This document shows, piece after piece, positions 1 through 7,901 of a stretch of DNA of 64,000 nucleotides. The position numbers and the translations under genes were made by a program. Numbering within the stretch: the stretch's first letter is position 1; each line of letters opens with the position of its first letter. Below the pieces are notes generated by a model. That model was not told the origin of the DNA and made no database searches. It saw nothing but the letters and a program-made list of their open reading frames with translations. This DNA is from Streptomyces sp. NBC_00523. GTDB lineage: Bacteria; Actinomycetota; Actinomycetes; Streptomycetales; Streptomycetaceae. The stretch lies in the NCBI RefSeq assembly GCF_036346615.1, contig NZ_CP107836.1:434001-498000 (forward strand), in the 5' to 3' direction.

Positions 1-1140
1 GAGCTGATCGCCCTGCGCGCCGCGCTCGGCGTGGCGGCCGCCGCGATGGCTCCGATCACGAACTCGCTGGTCTTCCGCCTGTTCGACGACAAGGCGCTGC
101 GGATGCGCGCGATGACCGTCATGATCATCGTGGGCATGTCCGGCTTCGTCCTGGGCCCGCTGCTCGGCGGTACGGCGCTGGCGCACGTCCGGTGGGAGTG
201 GCTGCTGCTCGTCAACGCCCCGATCGCGCTGATCGCGTGCATCGGCGTCCGGCTCGGCGTCCCGGCCGACCGCCCCGAGGACCTGACCAAGGACAGGCTC
301 GACGTGCCGGGCGCGCTGCTGAGCGTCGCCGCCATCGGGCTCGCTTGCTACTCGCTGACCAGCGGTGTCGAGCACGGCTGGCTCTCCGGGATCACCCTGG
401 CGTCCGTCGTGGGCGCGGTCGCGGCCGCGGTCGGCTTCGTGCGGCACGAGCGGCGCACCGCGGCGCCCATGCTGGATCTGCGGGTCTTCTCGAACGGCAC
501 AGTGCGGGGGGCCGCGCTCGCGCAGATCGGGACGTCCATCGCGATGGCCAGTGTGATGTTCGGGCTGATCCTGCACTTCCAGTACGCGTACGGGTGGAGC
601 CCGGTCCGGGCCGGCCTGGCCAACCTGCCCATCATCGTGACGATGCTCATGGCCACCCCGCTGTCCGAGTGGCTCGCCCGCCGGTTCGGCCACCGCATCG
701 CCTGCCTGGTGGGCGCGGCCTGCCTGGCGGGGTCGCTGGCCGGTCTCGCCTGGGGCGTCGAGCACGGGTACGCCGTCATCGCGGTGTGCATGGTGCTCAT
801 GACCGTGGGGCTGCGCACCGTGATGACGATCTGCGCGGTGGCCCTGGTGGACGCGATGCCCAGCAACCGCACCTCGATCGCCGCCGCCCTGAACGACACC
901 GCCCAGGAGGTCGGCTCCAGCGTCGGCACCGCGGTGGTCGGCACGCTGATCGCCGCACTGGTCACCACGTCGCTCCCGGCCGGGGTCTGGAGCAGCGACC
1001 TCGTCGCCTCCTTCTTCCACGGCGAACGGATCACCTACGCACTGCTCGCCGTCGTCGTCGGGCTGATCGCGGCCGGCGGCGCGCTGAGCCTCACCGACTC
1101 GCACAGCGTCGAGGAACACCCCGTCGAGGAACCCGCCTGA
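1..1140 (+). CDS. MFS drug-efflux permease, DHA2/EmrB-QacA type (5' end outside window)
   Basis: This is the C-terminal 379 residues of a proton-driven multidrug exporter; the open frame runs in from base 1, so the start lies outside the window. The first segment holds the antiporter motif C (GMSGFVLGPLLGG), which marks drug/H+ antiporters of the major facilitator superfamily. At least eight further hydrophobic segments follow, including a WEWLLLVNAPIAL stretch typical of the QacA/EmrB 14-helix group. The product is an integral membrane protein; the substrate cannot be read from sequence. It converges on the YCII-domain gene, with a strong hairpin between them. No regulator is visible on this side. 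Confidence 0.9.
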   Translation, partial: ELIALRAALGVAAAAMAPITNSLVFRLFDDKALRMRAMTVMIIVGMSGFVLGPLLGGTALAHVRWEWLLLVNAPIALIACIGVRLGVPADRPEDLTKDRLDVPGALLSVAAIGLACYSLTSGVEHGWLSGITLASVVGAVAAAVGFVRHERRTAAPMLDLRVFSNGTVRGAALAQIGTSIAMASVMFGLILHFQYAYGWSPVRAGLANLPIIVTMLMATPLSEWLARRFGHRIACLVGAACLAGSLAGLAWGVEHGYAVIAVCMVLMTVGLRTVMTICAVALVDAMPSNRTSIAAALNDTAQEVGSSVGTAVVGTLIAALVTTSLPAGVWSSDLVASFFHGERITYALLAVVVGLIAAGGALSLTDSHSVEEHPVEEPA

Positions 1141-1189
1141 TGTACGCCCCGGCAGCGGAGCCCGTCGGTCCCGGGCTCAGTTGCCGGGG

Positions 1190-1223
1190 GGAGCGCCCGG
1201 TCGCACACGCGGCCGGGCGCTCC
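1190..1223. terminator. Bidirectional hairpin terminator between convergent genes
   Basis: An 11-bp perfect stem (GGAGCGCCCGG / CCGGGCGCTCC) with a 12-base loop can be extended outward by G-U and G-C pairs to about 1185-1228. It fills the gap between the MFS gene ending at 1140 and the convergent YCII-domain gene ending at 1229, so it probably ends transcription from both sides. There is no strong T tract. Confidence 0.7.
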
Positions 1224-1228
1224 TTCCG

Positions 1229-1777
1229 TCACCGGCGTCCGCCGAACTCCCAGTCGTGGACCTCGATGTCGGCGTACCGGTCCGCGGTGAGGACGGCGCG
1301 TGCCTCGTCCGGGCTCGCGGCCCTGAGCAGGCAGGCCGTACCGAGCCAGGTCCCGCCGTCGTCGGACAGCAGGGGCCCGTACGCGATCAGGTCGTCCTGG
1401 GCGGCCGGCAGGCCCGGGTCGGCCGCGGGACCTTCGCCGAGGCCGATCACCAGATAGCGGTTGCCGCCCTCCGAGCCTCCGGGAAAGTCCCACATGGTGC
1501 GGCCCAGCACGTTGCGCCAACGACGTATCAGCACGTCCCGATAGGCACCTGCCTGGTAGTTGGGCTCGTCGAAGGCGAACGCCCGGGCGGTGGCCGCATC
1601 GGGGAGGTCCACGATGTGCACGCTTCCGGTGGGTGTCTCACCGTCAGCGGCGAAGGTCGGGCCCCGGGCGATCAGCTCCTTCGCGTACCGGTCCATGTAG
1701 GACCAGTGCTCCTCCAGCAACTCTTCGCGCAGGGCGAGGGAGCCCGGCCGGTCTCGGTGGTAGCAGAAGTACTCCAT
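1229..1777 (-). CDS. YCII-related domain protein
   Basis: A 182-residue cytoplasmic protein that looks like two YCII-type ferredoxin-like halves. The first (about 1-90) has the N-terminal strand MEYFCYHRDRPG, the helix EEHWSYMDRYAKELIARGPT and the DLPDAATARAFAFDEPNYQAG segment usual in YciI proteins. The second (about 105-182) repeats the pattern as AYGPLLSDDG, then SPDEARAVLTADRYADIEVHDWEFG. The biochemical role of the family is largely unknown; some members are dehalogenase- or muconolactone-isomerase-like. I chose ATG 1777 because GGAAGGG lies about 9 bases upstream; a GTG at 1783 is the alternative. No operon partner is visible. Confidence 0.75.
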   Translation of the reverse strand: MEYFCYHRDRPGSLALREELLEEHWSYMDRYAKELIARGPTFAADGETPTGSVHIVDLPDAATARAFAFDEPNYQAGAYRDVLIRRWRNVLGRTMWDFPGGSEGGNRYLVIGLGEGPAADPGLPAAQDDLIAYGPLLSDDGGTWLGTACLLRAASPDEARAVLTADRYADIEVHDWEFGGRR

Positions 1778-1971
1778 GACCACGGACCCTTCCGTGTCGA
1801 CGGCTCCCGCTCAACCGGTTTCGGGTCACCGGTACGCGGTGGCGACGGTCCCGAGAGGACCGGCAGTGCTACCGAGGTCTGACGGCAGGGTTGGCTCCCC
1901 GGTATGACGCCTTCGGCGCGGCCGTACCCCTACCGTCCGGTCATCGCACCGAACCCGAGAAGGGGCTCCCC

Positions 1972-2457
1972 ATGACGCTCGCGCCCGACGCCCTCCCCGC
2001 GCCCCGTCGCCCGCTGCCGCGGCGCGCCGCTCTGCTCCTGGTCCATGCGCTGCTGGCCCTGCCCGCCACCGTCCTCGCGCTGGTGCTGGCCCTGACCGGC
2101 AACGCGTCCGCCGCCGGACGGCTTCAGCGGCGCCTGGCGTCCCTCGGCGGGCCGACCGCGTCCCCGGCGGACGCGCCCCATCCGCCCACACCGGACCGTT
2201 TCCGCACCGTCGTCGGCCGGGCCCTCCGGGGCCTCCCGGCGAATGCCCTCGCCTTCGCCCTGGCCGCCCCCTCCGTGGTCCTTCTCCTTACTCGCGGCCT
2301 GCTGTACCCGCTGGCCACGGCGGGCGAGGACACCTCCCACGCCTGGGGCGGCCCCACCCCGGCAGGCGCCTGGGCCGCCCACTTCGCCATCGCCCTGGCC
2401 ATGGTCACGGTGGTGGCGGTACTCCTCACCGCCACCCGCCGCCCGCACCGGTGGTAA
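1972..2457 (+). CDS. Small integral membrane protein of unknown function
   Basis: A 161-residue protein I do not recognise. It has a proline/arginine-rich cytoplasmic N-terminus, then hydrophobic segments at about 22-45 (ALLLVHALLALPATVLALVL), 95-115 (ANALAFALAAPSVVLLLTRG) and 135-158 (AWAAHFAIALAMVTVVAVLL), which suggests three or four transmembrane helices. The segment TRGLLYPLATAGEDTSHAWGG vaguely recalls the sensor domain of Streptomyces histidine kinases, but no kinase follows. ATG 1972 was chosen over a GTG at 1891 because GAGAAGGGG lies just upstream. It appears monocistronic. Confidence 0.65.
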   Translation: MTLAPDALPAPRRPLPRRAALLLVHALLALPATVLALVLALTGNASAAGRLQRRLASLGGPTASPADAPHPPTPDRFRTVVGRALRGLPANALAFALAAPSVVLLLTRGLLYPLATAGEDTSHAWGGPTPAGAWAAHFAIALAMVTVVAVLLTATRRPHRW

Positions 2458-2486
2458 CCGACGAGAACCGCTCTCGTCCGTCGGCG

Positions 2487-3023
2487 TCAGCCGGTCGCGC
2501 CGTCAACCACCCCGGACAGCGCGTCGGCGGACTCCGGGGTCAGGCGGTAGAAGCCCTGAAGGCTGATCGAGTTTTCGAGGCGGCCGTCCACCACGTACTT
2601 CAGAACGCGCGTCCGGCCTCGACGGTTCTGCCAGGTCAGCTGCGGGAGCAGGTCGCCGGGGACCGGCACGTCGAAGCGCACGGGGGTCGCCGCCACGTGC
2701 ACCGCCTCGGCGCCGCAGCCGTCGCCACCGAGCATCGACCAGTCGTCGTGACCCGGATGGGCCGGGTCCTCCCAGGTGGCGGGAGGCGTGCCGCAGCAGT
2801 CACCCCGCTCCCTGTCCACCACGCGCAGCCGGCTCACCACGTAGACCTGGCGCTGGTTGACGTGCACCGCGTACACCGTGTCCCCGGCGCTCGCGCCCGC
2901 CCACCTGGGCAGGGACGAGTGCACACCGCTGAAGGCAACCGGCGGCCGCTCACCCACCCGCCCCGCCTTGCGCAGGGCCCGGCACACGTCATGGGTCCAC
3001 AGGACCGTGAAGGCATCAGACAT
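2487..3023 (-). CDS. Hypothetical protein
   Basis: A 178-residue soluble protein that I do not recognise. It starts at ATG 3023 (MSDAFTVLWTHDVCRALRKAG) and has four cysteines, two of them adjacent (GDCCGTPP) and one in GGDGCGAEAV. It ends in an acidic region after a basic segment (LTWQNRRGRTRVLKYVVDGR). The mixture of short strands and aromatic residues suggests an alpha/beta fold with no export signal or membrane segment. Codon bias at third positions is clearly that of a coding frame. It converges on the membrane-protein gene ending at 2457, with 29 bases between them. Confidence 0.55.
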   Translation of the reverse strand: MSDAFTVLWTHDVCRALRKAGRVGERPPVAFSGVHSSLPRWAGASAGDTVYAVHVNQRQVYVVSRLRVVDRERGDCCGTPPATWEDPAHPGHDDWSMLGGDGCGAEAVHVAATPVRFDVPVPGDLLPQLTWQNRRGRTRVLKYVVDGRLENSISLQGFYRLTPESADALSGVVDGATG

Positions 3024-3311
3024 GGCGTGATCGTACGGACGGAGACTGACATCGACGGCCACGCTCGTGCCAGGGTGGGCGGCATGGACTGGCAGACCGA
3101 AAGCGGCGCGGGACCGTAAAGGCGGTGTGTCATCGTCGTCCTGGACATCGACCTGTCGCGGAGACGTCTGTTGTTCACCCAGGCGGACGGCAGCCGGTAG
3201 GCGTGTCGCCCGGTCAGGGCACTGGGCCCCGCCGCTGCTGGGTCGGCGATGAGTTTGCGGGGTGGTGGCGGTCCTTACTGATACACCCACCGACCGTGAA
3301 GGGACAGTCCG

Positions 3312-3911
3312 ATGACCAGCCTCATGGTGGACTTCATCATTTCGCTCGACGGCTACGCGTCCGCAGAGGGCTGGCCCGGGTTCTGGGGCATGGAGGGACC
3401 CGAATACCTCGCCTGGATCGACAGCGAGAGCGAGAAGCGACATGTCAGCCTGATGGGGGCCACGACCTACCGGCTCATGTCGGGGTTCGCCGCCCAGATG
3501 CCCGATGACCCCGGGTTCGCCGAGCTGAACGGCATGCCCAAGGTCGTGTTCTCGTCCACTCTGGAACCGCCTCTCTTCTGGGAGAACGCCGAGCTTGTCA
3601 GGGGCGACGCCGTCGAGGCCGTGAGGGAGATGAAGCGGACGGAGACGCGTCCGCTGCGTACCCTCGGCAGCCTGAGTCTGTGCCGGGCGCTGCTCGTGGC
3701 CGGGCTCGTGGACCGCTTCCGCGTCGTCGTCTTCCCGGTCATCACCGGCGCCACCGGGCAGGAGAGGATCTTCGACGCATACCCCGATGTCCGCCTCGAT
3801 CTGGTCGAGAGCCGCACCTTCGACGGCCGGCTCCAACTGCTGGAGTACGCCCCCACCGTTCTCGACGCGCCGCCCGGCGAAGACGGTGGAGGTCCGGATC
3901 AGGCGTCCTGA
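3312..3911 (+). CDS. Dihydrofolate reductase-family protein (RibD C-terminal-like)
   Basis: A 199-residue NADPH-dependent reductase of the DHFR/RibD-C superfamily. Visible are the first strand and loop MVDFIISLDGYAS, the MGATTYRLMSGFA segment corresponding to the DHFR 'GRxTY' region, KVVFSSTLEPPLFWENAEL, the nucleotide loop LGSLSLCRALLVAGLVDRFR, and the closing VESRTFDGRLQLLEY strand. Family members reduce pterin or pyrimidine-like substrates; in Streptomyces the many paralogues are mostly uncharacterised. The start at ATG 3312 has GAAGGGAC upstream. The 3' end overlaps the convergent M23 peptidase gene by 13 bases. The 288 bases upstream hold no gene I can support. Confidence 0.85.
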   Translation: MTSLMVDFIISLDGYASAEGWPGFWGMEGPEYLAWIDSESEKRHVSLMGATTYRLMSGFAAQMPDDPGFAELNGMPKVVFSSTLEPPLFWENAELVRGDAVEAVREMKRTETRPLRTLGSLSLCRALLVAGLVDRFRVVVFPVITGATGQERIFDAYPDVRLDLVESRTFDGRLQLLEYAPTVLDAPPGEDGGGPDQAS

Positions 3912-4753
3912 GGCCGTGCCCGAGCGGTGGCGTCCGCGTCCACGGTGAACGTCTCGCCGGAGGCCGGTACGCCGACTCCGTGCCAGGTGAACGGGATTCC
4001 ATTCGCCGTCTCCAGGTCCGGCCCGTCCATCAGCTGGAAGTGCACATGGGGCTGGGTGGAGTTGCCCGAGTTGCCGCAGCGGCCGAGCAGATCGCCGGGC
4101 CCCACCTCGTCGCCCGGCCGGACGCGCAGGGAGCCACGCTGCACGTGCGCGTACACGGCGTGCGTTCCGTCGCCCAGGTCGAGGACTATGTGGTTGCCCA
4201 CGATGCGACGGCTGCCGCCTAGGGTCCGGCCCACCCCCTCGACCAGCCAGAAGTACAGGACACCGGCGAGCGAGCTGCGGCTCAGGTGGTCGCGCTGACC
4301 GTCCTCCGCGTGCACGACGGTCGCGGCGGCGACCGCGTACAAGGGCGCGCCGAAGGCGGGATAGTCCCGGTTGCGCTGGGCGACGGGCCAGAACCAGACG
4401 GGGGCGGGCCGGGCGGGTCCCTCCGCGGGCTCGGCCACGATGTCGATGGCGTAGGTCTGCGCCAGGCTGTGCGTCCCGTGGCTCGGGACCTTGTCGGCGG
4501 GGCTGTTGACCGCGGACCAGCGGCCGGTCACCGGGGGCGCCACCGCGACGGCGGCCGGGGAGCGGGTCCCGATCCGGTGGCGGGCGGAGCGCGCTGCCAT
4601 CAGGCCGATTCCCATCGCGCCGAGCGCCGGGAGCCAGCTCCACCAGTAGGTGTAGGGCAGTTCCACGAAGCGCTCGACGACGATCTGGGCGAAGAAGACC
4701 ACCCACAGCGCGTACTGAACCTTCGCGGCGATCTTCCTTCGGTTCACGGACAT
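3899..4753 (-). CDS. Membrane-anchored M23-family metallopeptidase (LytM type)
   Basis: A 284-residue zinc peptidase, probably acting on the cell wall. Two transmembrane segments at about 11-29 and 37-55 anchor it, with the catalytic domain following. The likely zinc ligands and catalytic residues are all present: H95 and D104 in THSLAQTYAID, H203 in VYAHVQ, and H236/H238 in the HVHF motif near the end. The GDEVGPGDLLGRCGNSGNS loop is typical of M23 beta-barrels. GGGGGAG precedes ATG 4753. It lies 38 bases downstream of the ArsR-like gene on the same strand, so the two are probably one operon controlled by the palindrome at 5302-5329. Confidence 0.85.
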   Translation of the reverse strand: MSVNRRKIAAKVQYALWVVFFAQIVVERFVELPYTYWWSWLPALGAMGIGLMAARSARHRIGTRSPAAVAVAPPVTGRWSAVNSPADKVPSHGTHSLAQTYAIDIVAEPAEGPARPAPVWFWPVAQRNRDYPAFGAPLYAVAAATVVHAEDGQRDHLSRSSLAGVLYFWLVEGVGRTLGGSRRIVGNHIVLDLGDGTHAVYAHVQRGSLRVRPGDEVGPGDLLGRCGNSGNSTQPHVHFQLMDGPDLETANGIPFTWHGVGVPASGETFTVDADATARARPQDA

Positions 4754-4791
4754 GTTCTCCCCCCTGAACGTAGATCGGTGCACCCCATCGG

Positions 4792-5298
4792 TCAGGTCAC
4801 GGGGCGTGCGGCGGTGAGCACCACCAGGAGCGGCACGACTCGCCCGGCCGGTATCTCGTAGCGGCCGCGCTCCGGGGAGTGCAGCCAGCCGGCGCCCGTC
4901 AGCTGGCGCAGATGGTGGTAGACCTGGCCGGTCGTCCCGACGCCTTCGAGCGCGGTCAGTTCGGCCGCGGTGCGCAGCCCGCCCAGCACCTCGCGCAGCA
5001 GCGTCAGCCGTACGGGGTTGCCGAGCGCGGCGAACGACGCGGCGGCGTCCGACCAGTTGTCGTCCAGCACCGTCTCGGTCAGCAACCCGTACTGCCATTC
5101 GTAGCGATGCCCGGTCGGTACACGCACCGCTCCGGTGAACAGCACGGCGCCGTCCGCCTCCTCCGTCACCGGATGCCGTGCCTTCAGCGCGTCGAGCGCC
5201 CAGAAGTCGGCCTCCGACACGGCGGGCGCGGCGGGCGCCGCCTCCACCAGCTCGGCCAGGCGTCGTTCGAGCTCGGTGACACGCTCCTCCAAGTCCAT
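4792..5298 (-). CDS. ArsR-like winged-helix regulator
   Basis: A 168-residue transcription factor. An N-terminal amphipathic helix (MDLEERVTELERRLAELVEA) looks like a short coiled coil for dimerisation. The winged helix spans about 88-152, beginning with FAALGNPVRLTLLREVLGG, the standard ArsR/HTH_20 opening, followed by the recognition helix GTTGQVYHHLRQLTGAGWL and a short wing. No metal-binding ELCVCDL motif is present, so the ligand is not obviously a metal. It is upstream of, and probably co-transcribed with, the M23 peptidase. The adjacent palindrome suggests autoregulation. Confidence 0.8.
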   Translation of the reverse strand: MDLEERVTELERRLAELVEAAPAAPAVSEADFWALDALKARHPVTEEADGAVLFTGAVRVPTGHRYEWQYGLLTETVLDDNWSDAAASFAALGNPVRLTLLREVLGGLRTAAELTALEGVGTTGQVYHHLRQLTGAGWLHSPERGRYEIPAGRVVPLLVVLTAARPVT

Positions 5299-5301
5299 GG
5301 A

Positions 5302-5329
5302 ACGAGATTACGTAATTACGTAGTCACGT
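5302..5329. promoter_or_regulatory. Operator-like palindrome upstream of the ArsR-like gene
   Basis: A dyad centred at 5315/5316 lies 4 bases upstream of the ArsR-like start codon. The central 14 bases TACGTAATTACGTA (5309-5322) are a perfect palindrome. Symmetry extends to 28 bases with only two mismatched pairs. It is strikingly AT-rich against the surroundings, as expected of an operator overlapping a promoter or leader. Confidence 0.75.
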
Positions 5330-5366
5330 GCAAGGGTGAATCCGCGTCCCCCTCACACGGCATAAT

Positions 5367-5386
5367 TGCGCAGTCCAGACTGCGCA
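5367..5386. promoter_or_regulatory. Operator-like inverted repeat upstream of marR
   Basis: A perfect inverted repeat with 9-base arms, TGCGCAGTC and GACTGCGCA, separated by CA, ends 15 bases before the MarR start codon. The size and the adjacency to a marR-transporter operon fit a MarR dimer operator. CATAAT at 5361-5366, overlapping its left edge, could be a -10 element. Confidence 0.75.
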
Positions 5387-5401
5387 CCCTAGGCTGCACG
5401 T

Positions 5402-5851
5402 ATGAACGAGACCGAGCAGACCGTCTCCGAGACGGCCGCACGCGCGGCGCACGAGATCCGCGTGGTGTACAGCCGGCTGCGGCGGCGCCTGCGGGAGACG
5501 TACGACCGCGACGAGCTCACGCCCTCCCAGACCTCCGTCCTCAGCCGGCTCGACAAGGACGGCGAGGCGTCGGTGGTCGAGCTGGCCGCCGCCGAGGGCG
5601 TACGGCACCAGTCGGTGACGAGCACCGTCGGTGCCCTGGCCGAGCGTGGCCTGGTCGGCCGCCGCCCGGACCCGGAGGACGGCCGCCGCCAGCTGGTGTA
5701 CGTGACCGACAGCGGGCACACCTTCCTGGAGGACCGCCGGCTCGCCGGGGAGGGCTGGCTCGCCCGGGCCCTGGAGGACCACTGCACGGAGGAGGAGCGG
5801 CGCGAGCTCCTGGCGGCGATGGCCGTCCTGGAGCGGATCGTCCGGTCGTGA
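5402..5851 (+). CDS. MarR-family transcriptional regulator
   Basis: A 149-residue winged-helix repressor. The core (about 38-102) has LTPSQTSVLSRLDKDGEASVVELAAAEGVRHQSVTSTVGALAERGLV, followed by the wing RRPDPEDGRRQLVYVT with the conserved Asp-Arg pattern of MarR proteins. Flanking helices form the dimer interface. It is the first gene of a three-gene operon: its stop overlaps the start of the MFS gene (GTGA at 5848), and that gene overlaps the hydrolase (ATGA). It probably represses the operon through the inverted repeat at 5367-5386 and releases on binding an aromatic or drug-like ligand, as is usual for the family. Confidence 0.9.
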   Translation: MNETEQTVSETAARAAHEIRVVYSRLRRRLRETYDRDELTPSQTSVLSRLDKDGEASVVELAAAEGVRHQSVTSTVGALAERGLVGRRPDPEDGRRQLVYVTDSGHTFLEDRRLAGEGWLARALEDHCTEEERRELLAAMAVLERIVRS

Positions 5852-7302
5852 GTACGGGAATGACGCGCGCCCTGAAACGGTGGCGCCCCGAGCGGGACAA
5901 GGGCCCGGCGCAGGGCTTCGACCGGCGGCTGCTCGCCCCGATGATGACGGGGGCCGCCCTCAATCCGGTCAACTCCTCCATCATCTCGGTCTCGCTGGTC
6001 CCGATCGGGGCCGCCTTCGGTGCTCCGCCCGCCCAGACCGCGTGGCTGATCTCCGCCCTCTATCTGGCGACCGCGACAGGCCAGCCGGTGATGGGCCGGC
6101 TGATCGACCTGTTCGGGCCCCGGCGGCTGTTCCTCGCCGGGACCGCGCTGACCGGGATCGCCGGGGTCGTCGGCATGCTGGCGCCCAGTCTCGGCGTGCT
6201 CGTCGCCGCGCGGGTGCTGCTCGGCTTCGGCACCTGCTCCGGCTACCCGGCCGCCATGTACCTGATCCGCAGCGAGGCCCGGCGCACCGGCGAGAAGAGC
6301 CCGGCCGGGGTGCTGACCGCGCTCGCGATCACCACGCAGACCATCGCCGTCGTCGGCCCGAGCGTCGGCGGACTGCTCGTCGGCATCGGCGGCTGGCGCG
6401 CCACTCTCGCCGTCAACATCCCGCTGGCGCTCCTCGGCCTGTACCTCGGGGCGCGCCGCATCCCCGCGCTTCCCGGGACGGCCCGCGCGGACGACCGCGC
6501 CTGGGCGCGGAGCCTGGACCTGCCGGGGATGGGGCTGTTCGCCGTCGCGCTGTCGTGCCTGCTGCTGTTCCTGATGGACATCGGCAGCGGCGACTGGTAC
6601 CTGCTGGTGCTCACCCTCGTGGCCGGGGCCGGATTCACCTGGCGCGAACTGCGGGCAGAGGAGCCGTTCATCGACGTACGGGTGCTCGGCGGGAACCTGC
6701 CCCTGGTCGCCACGTACGGCCGCGCGCTGCTCTGTTACGTCGTCACCTACGCGTTCCTGTACGGATTCACCCAGTGGACCGAGCAGGGGCGCGGGCTGTC
6801 CGCCTCGCAGGCGGGGCTGGTCCAGCTGCCGCTGTTCGCGACGGGGATCGCCGTCTCCGCCCTCACCGGACGGCGCCAGGCGGTGCGCGGGAAGCTCCTG
6901 GTCGGCGCGGTCGGGCAGATCGCGGCCTGCGCGATGCTGCTCCTCCTGCACGGCGACAGCCCCGTGTGGATGCTGCTGGCCGTCGTGGTCGTCCTGGGTG
7001 TGCCGCAGGGCCTGAACGGCCTCGCCCTTCAGAACGCGGTCTACCACCAGGCCGACGCCGACCGCATCGGCTCCTCCGCCGGGCTGCTGCGTACCTTCGG
7101 CTACCTCGGCGCCATCACCGCGTCGGCCGCCAACGGCGCCTTCTTCGGGCAGCGCGCCGACACCCCGGGCCTGCACCACCTGGCCTGGTTCATGCTCGCC
7201 GCCGGCGTCCTGTTCCTCGCGGTCACCGTCGCCGACCGCTCGCTGCGCCGTATCGGCGAGAGCTCCGAGAACGACTCCCAGAACGATGAGGAATCCCCAT
7301 GA
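5848..7302 (+). CDS. MFS efflux permease in marR operon
   Basis: A 484-residue major facilitator transporter with about 14 hydrophobic segments. Segment 1 contains PMMTGAALNPVNSSIISVSL. Motif A-like GRLIDLFGPRRLFLAG and motif C-like VVGPSVGGLLVG are visible, placing it with DHA2-type drug/H+ antiporters. I take the GTG at 5848 as start because it overlaps the marR stop (translational coupling); ATG 5860 is the alternative. The C-terminus is hydrophilic (ESSENDSQNDEESP) and its stop overlaps the next start. Control by the upstream MarR protein is expected. The substrate is unknown but should be related to whatever induces that regulator. Confidence 0.9.
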   Translation: MSTGMTRALKRWRPERDKGPAQGFDRRLLAPMMTGAALNPVNSSIISVSLVPIGAAFGAPPAQTAWLISALYLATATGQPVMGRLIDLFGPRRLFLAGTALTGIAGVVGMLAPSLGVLVAARVLLGFGTCSGYPAAMYLIRSEARRTGEKSPAGVLTALAITTQTIAVVGPSVGGLLVGIGGWRATLAVNIPLALLGLYLGARRIPALPGTARADDRAWARSLDLPGMGLFAVALSCLLLFLMDIGSGDWYLLVLTLVAGAGFTWRELRAEEPFIDVRVLGGNLPLVATYGRALLCYVVTYAFLYGFTQWTEQGRGLSASQAGLVQLPLFATGIAVSALTGRRQAVRGKLLVGAVGQIAACAMLLLLHGDSPVWMLLAVVVVLGVPQGLNGLALQNAVYHQADADRIGSSAGLLRTFGYLGAITASAANGAFFGQRADTPGLHHLAWFMLAAGVLFLAVTVADRSLRRIGESSENDSQNDEESP

Positions 7303-7853
7303 CCCGCCCCGCCCTGCTCGTGATGGACCTGCAGAAGGCCGTCGTCGGCCGCGTCCCCGACCTCGACGCCGGCTTCACCCCGCGCCTCGCCCGGGCCGTC
7401 GCCGCGGCCCGTGCGGCCGACGTGCCCGTCGTGCACGTCGTCGTCGGCTTCCGGCCGGGCCGCCCGGAGGCCAAGTCCAGTCCGCTCTTCGGCGCCCTGC
7501 CCGCAGGGGCCTTCACCGAGGCCGATCCGGGGGCGGAGATCCACCCCGACGTCGCGCCACTCGCAGGCGAGGCCGTCGTCACCAAGAAGCGGGTCAGCGC
7601 CTTCACGGGCAGCGATCTCGATCTCGTCCTGCGCGGCGCGGGCGTCGACCACCTGGTCCTGACCGGTCTCGCCACCAGCGGCGTCGTACTCTCGACGCTC
7701 CGCCAGGCCGCCGACCTCGACTACTGGCTCACGGTCCTGGCCGACGGCTGCGCCGACCGCGACCCGGAGGTGCACCGCGTACTCACGGAGAAGGTGTTCC
7801 CGAACCAGAGCGAGGTCACCACGGTGGACGGCTGGATCGCGGGCCTGGGCTGA
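7299..7853 (+). CDS. Isochorismatase-like hydrolase family protein lacking the catalytic cysteine
   Basis: A 184-residue protein with the isochorismatase/cysteine-hydrolase fold. The N-terminal strand carries the catalytic-type Asp (D10 in LLVMDLQ) and the Lys is present (K96/K97 in VVTKKRVSAF). The segment that normally reads TNxCV has TSGVV (126-130), so the nucleophilic cysteine position is valine (V129). That rules out the usual amidase mechanism, though PhzD-type isochorismatases show that the fold can work without cysteine. It overlaps the MFS stop by ATGA and is the last gene of the marR operon, so it may modify the exported or sensed compound. Confidence 0.8.
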   Translation: MTRPALLVMDLQKAVVGRVPDLDAGFTPRLARAVAAARAADVPVVHVVVGFRPGRPEAKSSPLFGALPAGAFTEADPGAEIHPDVAPLAGEAVVTKKRVSAFTGSDLDLVLRGAGVDHLVLTGLATSGVVLSTLRQAADLDYWLTVLADGCADRDPEVHRVLTEKVFPNQSEVTTVDGWIAGLG

Positions 7854-7863
7854 CCCCGGGCCG

Positions 7864-7895
7864 GGTCGGGGCCGAGGTCAGCCCAGGCCCCGACC
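7864..7895. terminator. Hairpin terminator between convergent genes
   Basis: A perfect 10-bp stem, GGTCGGGGCC / GGCCCCGACC, with a 12-base loop lies exactly in the 48-base gap between the hydrolase gene (+) and the TPR gene (-). It is probably used from both directions. There is no T run. Confidence 0.65.
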
Positions 7896-7901
7896 ACCGG
7901 C

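Noticed and set aside
3024..3311. Possible small gene in the 288-base gap before the DHFR-like gene
   Set aside because: The frame starting near 3067 is Arg/Ser/Pro-rich with no ribosome site and no codon bias. It is treated as non-coding.
2487..4706. Single 739-residue minus-strand protein spanning 2487-4706
   Set aside because: Only the last 178 residues look like protein. The rest lies antisense to the DHFR-like gene and out of frame with the M23 peptidase gene. I keep the 2487-3023 gene only.
4879..5847. Extending the second MFS permease far upstream, through the marR gene
   Set aside because: The frame is open to 4879, but it covers marR and the divergent ArsR-like gene and has no meaningful sequence before residue VSTGMTRALKRW. 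The GTGA overlap at 5848 is a better start.
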